From a virus, in the IMG/VR virus record IMGVR_UViG_3300048927_000131, positions 1 through 21,052 of that record: a DNA stretch of 21,052 nucleotides; one strand, given 5' to 3'. This document shows positions 15,414 to 21,052 of the stretch, one piece after another (position 1 is the first letter of the stretch; each line of letters begins with the position of its first letter). Under the pieces are notes generated by a model, which worked only from the letters and a program-made list of their open reading frames with translations, was not told the DNA's origin and did not search any database. Made by a program: the position numbers and the translations under genes.

Positions 15414-17218
15414 GTTATTTCGGGCTAAATCAGTCGAATCAAAACCAACTGTCAGAAACAGCGGCATCCAGTCCCATTGGCTTAAAAAGTGATGTCGGTT
15501 TTTTCGATAATGCTGTGGGTGCCGGTGTATCGGGTTTGTATTCTGGCCTTGTGGCCAAACCGGATCAGTTGCTTTGGGCGGGGATGGATAAAGTTGTTTC
15601 CCCTCTGTCCCGGTTTATTAATGAAAATACACCCGTACGGGATTCTTCTGAAGAATACATCGCCGAGCAGAGGAGGCTGGCAACACAGCAGGTTAAGCGT
15701 CTGACTCCCGATGCCGGTACAACCGGACCCGCGGGTCAGATTCTGTTTGGTCTTTTTGATATGGGTGGCCAGGCTGTAGCTGGCACCGCAATCGGGGGGC
15801 CGATGGGCGGTGCGGCGGCGGTTACGTCACTGCAGGGCTTTTCTGAGTTTGAACGTCTTAGGTCGGAAGGCGTGGATTTATCAACGGCGCAGGATGTCGC
15901 GTTGATTCACGGTATAACGACCGGCGCCGGTACACTGATCCCCATGAGTCTCGGTCTTCGTGCGGGTGGCGCGCTGGCGGAAGGTGTTGGCGCGCAGATA
16001 TCCAGAACGGGCGAGAATGCGTTACTCAATGCCAGTGCAGCCGTAGCGCGTGCTGCGCCTGACGTAGCGTATGCTGCGGGTACTAACCTTGCGTTTGGTA
16101 TGGCGCTACGCGGAATGACGGCAGAAACCCTGCGCAACGCCGGTTACGATGATATGGCCGGTCAGTACGATGTTTTTGACCGCCAGGCAATGGCGATTGA
16201 TGCAGTGCTCGGCGTTGCGTTCGGCGGTCTTGGCCGCTTTGTTAACTCCCGCGGCGAGAATGTTCGTGCGCCGGAGTTTGCTCCGTCCGATGTCGATGCG
16301 GCGCTGGCGGCTAATGCAGCCCACCATGCAGAAATCGATATTGCTCCCGGAGTACCGGTCAACGTTCTGTCACGAGATGCACACGCCCAGGCATTACAGC
16401 AGGCAATGCGCAATGTCAGCGAAGGTAATCCCGTCGATGTGGCCAGCATTGTCGACCCGGCAGTATTCAGCGAGATACCCGGGCGCCGCAGCCTGATTGC
16501 GCAGTCTCTGGATGAGGTACTTTTTAATGCGGAGGAAGGAACCGCAGCCCGTGCGGCAGATACGCGCCGGCTTGAAGAGCAGGCAGCGCAGTTGCTACCT
16601 CGCGGCGAACGTCAGGTTTACCAGTCTGAAGTGGCTAACAGCCAGCGCCTTATTGATAACCTGACTGAGCAGCGCAATCAGATCCTATCCGAGGAATCCG
16701 CGGGTAATGGCAAAGTGCTGGCACGTGCGAGAGCCGAGAAGCAGGGACGTCTGCGAGACCTTGACCAGCGAATCACAGAGGCGCAGGGGCGTCTTGAGTT
16801 TTCGCGTAATATTCTGGCGCCCCATGAACCCGGCGGACAATTCTATGAGGCGCGCGCTGAACTTTCCCGCAGACAGCAGGCAGAAAGCGATCTGAATGCG
16901 CAGGCGCTCTCATATTACAAAACGGCCGAAGTGCGCAGCGCTGATGAAGCTGCGCCACCCGATACCGCTACTCATGTCCGTAATAGCGACCAACGGCGCA
17001 CACAGAGCGAAAGCGAAACGGGCGACATTGATGTGAAAGCTGCTGAGGAATCGCTGACCACCGCCCCCGACATGATGATCACCACGCTGGATGACGAAGG
17101 TAACCCTCAGTCTCGCCCTGCTCGTGAATTGCTTGACGAGGCGAATCGTGAAAATGAACAGGCTATTCAGGATTCCGGCCTTTTTGATGTCGCAGTTGCA
17201 TGTTTCTTGAGGGGATAA
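15410..17218 (+). CDS. Large ejection (internal virion) protein, first part of a gp16-like region
   Basis: A 602-residue protein coupled by ATGA to the transglycosylase gene. Residues about 110-280 are Gly/Ala-rich and hydrophobic (ILFGLFDMGGQAVAGTAIGG, GITTGAGTLIPMSLGLRAGG, AIDAVLGVAFGGLGRFV), fitting membrane insertion. Residues 378-470 form a charged coiled coil (LIDNLTEQRNQILSEES, GRLRDLDQRITEAQGRLEFS). The last 100 residues are acidic and disordered, ending VAVACFLRG. Role by position: one of the late ejection proteins carried into the cell with DNA, like gp16 of epsilon15 as I recall. The reading frame continues after a single TAA into the next gene. Confidence 0.82.
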   Translation: MSYFGLNQSNQNQLSETAASSPIGLKSDVGFFDNAVGAGVSGLYSGLVAKPDQLLWAGMDKVVSPLSRFINENTPVRDSSEEYIAEQRRLATQQVKRLTPDAGTTGPAGQILFGLFDMGGQAVAGTAIGGPMGGAAAVTSLQGFSEFERLRSEGVDLSTAQDVALIHGITTGAGTLIPMSLGLRAGGALAEGVGAQISRTGENALLNASAAVARAAPDVAYAAGTNLAFGMALRGMTAETLRNAGYDDMAGQYDVFDRQAMAIDAVLGVAFGGLGRFVNSRGENVRAPEFAPSDVDAALAANAAHHAEIDIAPGVPVNVLSRDAHAQALQQAMRNVSEGNPVDVASIVDPAVFSEIPGRRSLIAQSLDEVLFNAEEGTAARAADTRRLEEQAAQLLPRGERQVYQSEVANSQRLIDNLTEQRNQILSEESAGNGKVLARARAEKQGRLRDLDQRITEAQGRLEFSRNILAPHEPGGQFYEARAELSRRQQAESDLNAQALSYYKTAEVRSADEAAPPDTATHVRNSDQRRTQSESETGDIDVKAAEESLTTAPDMMITTLDDEGNPQSRPARELLDEANRENEQAIQDSGLFDVAVACFLRG

Positions 17219-17224
17219 TTTATG
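17209..17224 (+). promoter_or_regulatory. Strong ribosome site at the one-stop junction of two ejection genes
   Basis: GAGGGGA (17209-17215) lies seven bases before the ATG at 17222. The TAA (17216-17218) sits between them and in the same frame as both genes, with one TTT codon before the ATG. This arrangement favours stop-and-restart translation and sets the start of the 824-residue protein. Confidence 0.75.
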
Positions 17225-19696
17225 CGTCAGGAATGCATTCAGGCAGTACAAAAGGCAGCGCAGCGCACTCTGAGCGCTCGTGAAATTCAGAATATTGAAG
17301 ACCGTATCTACAGAAACATGCGATCGCTCGCGCGTAACGACCCTGCGTCGTGGCGGATGCTATCCGAAGCCGAACGTCTGCGCAGGGCCGGGCAACTTGC
17401 CGCCGATGAGTTAAAGCAAGAGGCGGCGTTAAAGAAACGTCGCGTTGCCTTAACTATCACTGCCCGCCAGCGCCTTGATTCATTTATTAACAATTACAAA
17501 GGGAAAGACGGAAAGCTGGAGGCACTGAATCGCACGATAGCTTTTCACGCTGATGGCAAAGCAAATTTCCTGTCTGTTGAATCTCGCGGGAAGGCTACGC
17601 GAGATTATGCGCTCAGTCAGCTGCAGGAAGCCTTTGAAGCTGTTGACCCTCGATTTTTTGGCCTGTTCGAAGATGAAAAAGGCGTTCGTGATCTGGTTTA
17701 TGAAATTCGGGGCAAAAATACGGGGAATGCCAAAGCTAGGGCGGGGGCAAAAGCCTGGAAGGATGTTACTGAATTGCTCCGCCGCCGGTTTAACGATGCG
17801 GGTGGCGACATCGGGCATCTGGATGACTGGGGCATGCCTCAGCATCATTCAATGGAAAAAGTTGGCAAGGTTTCCAAGGATAAGTGGGTCAGCGACATCA
17901 TTGGGAAACTTGACCGAAAATATTATACCAAAAGCGACGGACAGCTGATGTCCGATGCTGAACTAACGGCGTTTTTGGGTGAGGCATACGAGACTATCGC
18001 TACTGGTGGTTTAAATAAACTCAGCGATACAGGTTTACGTATTTCCGGGGCGAGAGCCAACCGGGGAAATGCTTCCCGGCAGATCCATTTCAAAGATGGT
18101 GAGGCATATCTTGAATACCAGCGTCAGTATGGCGACCGCTCGCTGTGGGAAATAATGGTGCATCATCTGGAAAGCATCAGCAAAGATATTGCGCTGGTGG
18201 AAACTTACGGGCCGAACCCGGATCACGTATTCCGTTCTATTCTCGACGAAGTAAGGGCGGAAACAGCTGTCGCGAACCCGCGACGCGCCGGCCGGGTTAA
18301 GCGCCTGGCTAACAGCACCGAAAATCTTTACAACTTCATTTCGGGCAAGACGCAACCGATAGCGAATCCGCATATCGCCAGATGGTCCGACAATATCCGT
18401 AACTGGCTGGTGGCCAGCCGTCTTGGCTCCGCCCTGCTGGCTTCCTTCTCTGATCTCGGCACGATGTATCTGTCGGCAAAGGTCACTAATCTGCCAATGA
18501 GTCAGCTACTCCGTAACCAGCTGGAGGCGATGGACCCGACGAATCGTACAGAGCTAGCGCGTGCACGTCGAGCGGGGCTAGCAATGGAGTCACTTCTTGG
18601 CAGTGTCAATCGTTGGGCGATGGATAACATGGGGCCGTCGAAGGCTCGCTGGGCTGCGACTGCTGTTATGCGAGCCAGTGGTTTGACAGCTTGGTCAGAT
18701 GCCCATAAACGGGCATATGGCGTTACGATGATGGGAAGCCTAGGAGATGTCATTAGTCGAACGCCAGACCTCAGCAGCTTGGACGATAATGATTTTCGAA
18801 TTTTAAAAAGCAAGGGCGTGACAGAGCAAGACTTTGCCGTCTGGAAACTGGCCGATCAGGAGGATTGGGGCAAGGGGAATAATACAATGCTTACGCCTGA
18901 GAGCATTATGCGCATTCCAGATGCAGCCGTTTCTCACATTGGCCCACCCGAGCGAGTCAAGTTTGAGGCTATGCGGCGTTTGCTTGGCGCTGTTGCCGAA
19001 GAAGTTGATATGGCGGTGATTACCCCCGGGGCTCGTGAACAGATGGTCACTGGTGGTGGGCTTCAGCGTGGGACGTGGAAAGGTGAATTGACCCGAAGTG
19101 TATTTTTGTTCAAATCCTTTCCAATATCTGTAGTTATGCGTCATTGGTCCAGAGCTATGGGAATGCCTTCAGCCGGTGGGCGTGCAGCTTATGTATCAGC
19201 ATTTATTGCCAGCACCACGTTACTTGGTGCGCTTTCTCAGCAATTAAACGACATGGCGTCTGGCCGAAATCCACGTGAAATGATCGGAAAGGATGCAGGA
19301 AAATTCTGGTTGGGGGCGTTGCTTAAAGGTGGAGGACTCGGATTATATGGAGATTTCCTTCTCTCTGATCACACCCGCTATGGTGGTGGCGCGCTTGCAT
19401 CAATGCTAGGGCCGGTTGCGGGACTAGTTGATGATGTAGTTAAACTGGCCCAAGGTATCCCACTAAATGCCGTAGAAGGGAAACCAGAGCAGACAGGAGG
19501 GGATCTGGTTAAACTGGGTAAAGGCCTTATTCCGGGGGCAAATCTGTGGTATGCAAAAGCGGCTCTTGATCATATGATTTTTAACCAGTTGCAGGAGTAT
19601 TTTTCCCCTGGCTATCTTCATAAAATGGAACAGCGTTCCCGCAAAGAGTTTAACCAAACATACTGGTGGCGCCCACAGGACACAGTACCGAGGTAA
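17222..19696 (+). CDS. Large ejection (internal virion) protein, gp16/gp17-like C-terminal part
   Basis: An 824-residue protein. The N-terminal 90 residues are charged helix. Landmarks are DDWGMPQHHSMEKV (201-214), RQIHFKDGEAYLEYQRQYGDRSLWE (286-310 region), and hydrophobic stretches at about 398-418 (VASRLGSALLASFSDLG) and in the last 200 residues (AYVSAFIASTTLLGALS, FWLGALLKGGGLGLYGDFLL, ASMLGPVAGLVDDVV). It ends FNQTYWWRPQD. The '.P..H....' plus 'F.DG.AY..Y...YG' landmarks and the YWWRP-type end recur, from memory, in the largest injected proteins of temperate podoviruses. Likely role: inner-membrane part of the ejection conduit. Base composition drifts towards AT after about 18,550. Confidence 0.85.
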   Translation: MRQECIQAVQKAAQRTLSAREIQNIEDRIYRNMRSLARNDPASWRMLSEAERLRRAGQLAADELKQEAALKKRRVALTITARQRLDSFINNYKGKDGKLEALNRTIAFHADGKANFLSVESRGKATRDYALSQLQEAFEAVDPRFFGLFEDEKGVRDLVYEIRGKNTGNAKARAGAKAWKDVTELLRRRFNDAGGDIGHLDDWGMPQHHSMEKVGKVSKDKWVSDIIGKLDRKYYTKSDGQLMSDAELTAFLGEAYETIATGGLNKLSDTGLRISGARANRGNASRQIHFKDGEAYLEYQRQYGDRSLWEIMVHHLESISKDIALVETYGPNPDHVFRSILDEVRAETAVANPRRAGRVKRLANSTENLYNFISGKTQPIANPHIARWSDNIRNWLVASRLGSALLASFSDLGTMYLSAKVTNLPMSQLLRNQLEAMDPTNRTELARARRAGLAMESLLGSVNRWAMDNMGPSKARWAATAVMRASGLTAWSDAHKRAYGVTMMGSLGDVISRTPDLSSLDDNDFRILKSKGVTEQDFAVWKLADQEDWGKGNNTMLTPESIMRIPDAAVSHIGPPERVKFEAMRRLLGAVAEEVDMAVITPGAREQMVTGGGLQRGTWKGELTRSVFLFKSFPISVVMRHWSRAMGMPSAGGRAAYVSAFIASTTLLGALSQQLNDMASGRNPREMIGKDAGKFWLGALLKGGGLGLYGDFLLSDHTRYGGGALASMLGPVAGLVDDVVKLAQGIPLNAVEGKPEQTGGDLVKLGKGLIPGANLWYAKAALDHMIFNQLQEYFSPGYLHKMEQRSRKEFNQTYWWRPQDTVPR

Positions 19697-19699
19697 CTA

Positions 19700-20005
19700 A
19701 TGTCAGATATAGATTATATTTCATACATTATTTTTGGCCTTGTTGTATGGGCGTTCCTGAGCTTTATGGGGAAGCTCGACAGAGCAAGGCGTAAGTTTGA
19801 GTTCTCAGTTAAATGGCTGTTTACATTTTTATGGCCGCTGACAATTTTTCTTTCTTCGTTCGTCTACTATCAGCAAAACAGCACTATGGCGGCTGGTATT
19901 TTGTTCATTGTAGGCTGTGTTCTCTGCATCCCTGCTTATGTAGTTGCCAGTGAGAATCCACACCAAGCGTGGAAGAGAATAACTTCGTTTTTTAAACAGA
20001 GATAA
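19700..20005 (+). CDS. Small multi-pass membrane protein, function unknown
   Basis: A 101-residue protein with three predicted membrane segments by eye: YIIFGLVVWAFLSFMG (about 9-24), WLFTFLWPLTIFLSSFVYY (39-57) and GILFIVGCVLCIPAYVVAS (66-84), separated by short basic loops (KLDRARRKFEF) and a basic tail (WKRITSFFKQR). The GAGGTAA ribosome site overlaps the stop of the ejection gene, so it belongs to the late operon. Its place corresponds to the small genes between the ejection proteins and the tailspike in epsilon15-like phages. Superinfection exclusion, a second holin-like role or an envelope modification are all possible; no motif decides. AT-richer than the upstream genes. Confidence 0.75.
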   Translation: MSDIDYISYIIFGLVVWAFLSFMGKLDRARRKFEFSVKWLFTFLWPLTIFLSSFVYYQQNSTMAAGILFIVGCVLCIPAYVVASENPHQAWKRITSFFKQR

Positions 20006-20008
20006 CAT

Positions 20009-20036
20009 AGCCCATTTAGGTGGGTTCATCTTCTTC
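20009..20036 (+). terminator. Weak terminator-like hairpin after the membrane protein
   Basis: AGCCCA (20009-20014) pairs with TGGGTT (20021-20026, one G-T pair) around TTTAGG, followed by the interrupted T-run CATCTTCTTCT. It lies four bases after the stop. It looks like a decayed copy of an intrinsic terminator. Confidence 0.4.
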
Positions 20037-20062
20037 TGCACTCAGAATGCATCTCATTAAAT

Positions 20063-20088
20063 AGGCCGCTTTCGCGGCCTTAATTATT
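20063..20088. terminator. Bidirectional terminator between converging genes
   Basis: AGGCCGC (20063-20069) and GCGGCCT (20074-20080) form a perfect seven-pair stem with a TTTC loop. On the + strand TTAATTATT follows; on the minus strand TATTTAAT follows. It would end both the late operon and the minus-strand mini-gene that stops at 20087. Confidence 0.75.
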
Positions 20089-20239
20089 ACTGACCACCAG
20101 GCCGGGAATCAGCAGAACGACCACCGCAACGCGAACCATCAGAGGCGCGATCATCCGGACTCTGGCAATTGCCAGCGTAGGCTTGTGTTACCGATCCCAG
20201 AGAAAGCAGAACAAACAGCACTGCAAATGCTTTTTTCAT
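20087..20239 (-). CDS. Small secreted protein with two cysteines (moron-like cargo gene)
   Basis: A 50-residue protein on the minus strand, the only minus-strand gene supported here. It has a clear Sec signal: MKK, hydrophobic core AFAVLFVLLSLGSV, and an AYA cleavage site at residue 22. The mature 28 residues read GNCQSPDDRASDGSRCGGRS then ADSRPGGQ, with cysteines at 25 and 37 that may form a disulphide. The 'C..P.D..SDG.RCG.R.A..RPGG' pattern recurs, from memory, in short exported proteins of proteobacteria and their prophages with no known role. The start has AAGGT 9 bases upstream. It is opposite to the late genes and flanked by terminators, typical of a moron expressed independently. No strong promoter was found; TTGTTT (20314-20309) and TAACTT (20291-20286), 17 bases apart, are a weak candidate. 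Confidence 0.8.
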   Translation of the reverse strand: MKKAFAVLFVLLSLGSVTQAYAGNCQSPDDRASDGSRCGGRSADSRPGGQ

Positions 20240-20261
20240 GTTTAATACCTTGTGTGTAGTG

Positions 20262-20281
20262 TGGCTATCTGCTGATAGCCA
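20262..20281. other. Perfect 8-bp inverted repeat upstream of the secreted mini-gene
   Basis: TGGCTATC (20262-20269) and GATAGCCA (20274-20281) flank a TGCT loop. It sits 23 bases upstream of the minus-strand ATG. It has no T-run, so it is more likely an operator for a dimeric regulator or a 5' leader hairpin of the mini-gene message than a terminator. Confidence 0.6.
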
Positions 20282-20311
20282 TGAAAAGTTAGTTCAAGAT
20301 TCATAAACAAA

Positions 20312-20337
20312 CAAGCCCGCGAATGCGGGTTTTTTTA
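20312..20337 (+). terminator. Intrinsic terminator before the tailspike gene
   Basis: CCCGC (20316-20320) pairs with GCGGG (20325-20329) around GAAT, extended by AAG/TTT pairs, and is followed by seven T residues on the + strand. The minus strand after the hairpin reads CTTGTTTGTTT. It insulates the tailspike from read-through or blocks transcripts opposing the mini-gene. Confidence 0.8.
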
Positions 20338-20349
20338 TCTCTAAAATCC

Positions 20350-20374
20350 AGCCCGTACAAGCACCGGGCTTTCG
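20350..20374 (+). terminator. Second hairpin in the tailspike leader
   Basis: AGCCCG (20350-20355) pairs with CGGGCT (20365-20370) across a nine-base loop (GTACAAGCAC less the paired end), followed by TTCGTT. The short, interrupted T-run makes it a weak terminator or a leader structure of the tailspike message. Confidence 0.45.
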
Positions 20375-20430
20375 TTGCACATACCGCAGGCCTTGCCCTG
20401 TGGGGACCACTCACGTCCGGAGAAAAGTAA

Positions 20431-21052
20431 ATGCCCGCGACTCCTCAAGACCGCCTTTATGGACTGACCACGAGTGTTGCTGTAAAGCCACCGGTCTATA
20501 TTTCAGCTGATTATGACATCACCCGTTTCGGCGAGCAGACTATTACGTCCAAAACGCCAACGGATGAGCGGACAATCACTACCACGGAAGGGATGCGTGT
20601 TCTGCTTTTAGGGCAGGATAACCCCGTCGAAAACGGTATCTGGGTTGCGCGCCGTTCGTTCTGGGTCAGGGCAACGGATTTTAACGGACCCCGGGACGCG
20701 GTCAACGGTACGCTGGTTTTTTCGATTAATGGTGACTGCTGGCAGGTTGAGGCTGATGATCCCGTAGTCATCGGTAAGTCTGCTATTCACTTCCGGCCAA
20801 CTTACCCGTTTGAAGCAAATCTGGACATATTCCAGCGTACGTTACGAGTCCCTGAAGCCTCGGTAAATGTTTTGCCTTCAGCAGAGGACCGGGCATGGAA
20901 GGGACTGGGCTTTGATGGTGCCGGGCAGCCAAAACTGCAGGATCCTGCGGGAACTGGCTTATGGGGGTATGTTCCGGCAATTGGCTCGTTTGAGAAAGGC
21001 TCGCTACTCACTCAACGCTTTGAGGTTCTTCTGTGGGAATCCACGGATGAAT
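20431..21052 (+). CDS. Tailspike/tail fibre protein, N-terminal part (3' end outside window)
   Basis: The frame is open from ATG 20431 (GGAGAAAA ribosome site) to the window end, giving 207 residues. The N-terminus (RLYGLTTSVAVKPPVYISADYDITRFGEQTI) and the beta-rich block EGMRVLLLGQDNPVENGIWVARRSFWVRATDFNG...GTLVF match virion-binding N-terminal domains of podoviral tailspikes. From about residue 187 (GSFEKGSLLTQRFEVLLWESTDE) begins a segment like the TSP1/Gp66 N-terminal domain that normally continues into 'YYRW.G.LPK.V.' before a beta-helix enzyme domain. So the receptor-binding or polysaccharide-degrading part is outside the window. Two hairpins precede it, so it may be transcribed separately from the ejection genes. 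Confidence 0.85.
   Translation, partial: MPATPQDRLYGLTTSVAVKPPVYISADYDITRFGEQTITSKTPTDERTITTTEGMRVLLLGQDNPVENGIWVARRSFWVRATDFNGPRDAVNGTLVFSINGDCWQVEADDPVVIGKSAIHFRPTYPFEANLDIFQRTLRVPEASVNVLPSAEDRAWKGLGFDGAGQPKLQDPAGTGLWGYVPAIGSFEKGSLLTQRFEVLLWESTDE

Noticed and set aside
17216-17218. Programmed stop-codon read-through as the main way to make the 824-residue protein
   Set aside because: The TAA-TTT context is not a known leaky signal and a strong ribosome site precedes the ATG, so restart is the simpler explanation.

Overview
The window is the late (virion) gene block of a podovirus of enterobacteria, either free or as a prophage. All large genes lie on the + strand, packed with ATGA-type overlaps. 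GC content, codon choice and gene types fit an Escherichia/Salmonella/Klebsiella-type host. No integrase, repressor or bacterial flanking gene is present, so temperate status is an inference, resting on gene types and an inserted minus-strand cargo gene.

Layout. Bases 3-746 hold the end of a lysis cassette: a holin-like membrane protein cut by the window edge, an inner-membrane spanin and an outer-membrane spanin lipoprotein in a nested/overlapping pair. No endolysin is visible. Directly coupled to the o-spanin is a 97-residue protein (743-1036) that I read as an Acb2/Tad1-type cyclic-nucleotide sponge, an anti-CBASS/anti-Thoeris protein. Next come DNA packaging (small and large terminase, 1100-3686), a 73-residue protein, a T7 gp8-type portal, a Bbp19-like protein, scaffold, major capsid protein, an 88-residue probable decoration protein and a 141-residue unknown (to 8552). 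Tail genes follow: adaptor (gp11-like) and nozzle (gp12-like, enlarged by two beta-sandwich insertions). The ejection genes are a degenerate GNAT-fold gp13-like protein, a gp14-like protein, an 860-residue protein with a lytic transglycosylase domain, and two large proteins (602 and 824 residues) separated by one in-frame stop.

The end (19700-21052) holds a 101-residue membrane protein, a terminator cluster, a 50-residue secreted protein on the minus strand (a moron-like cargo gene) and the N-terminal part of a tailspike that runs off the window. From memory, the gene order matches epsilon15/phiV10-type temperate podoviruses and partly Bordetella phage BPP-1, with T7-like tail and ejection proteins.

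How it works together: terminase packages DNA through the portal into a scaffold-built HK97-fold capsid; adaptor and nozzle form the short tail; the tailspike binds the cell surface; the ejection proteins, one with peptidoglycan-cutting activity, carry DNA across the envelope. Holin and spanins release progeny, and the Acb2-like protein probably blunts nucleotide-signalling defence during late infection. The points most worth a second look are the Acb2-like gene, a TGCGCA repeat cluster inside the small terminase gene (candidate packaging site), the DnaJ-like cysteine motifs in the small terminase, the one-stop split ejection protein and the minus-strand secreted mini-gene.
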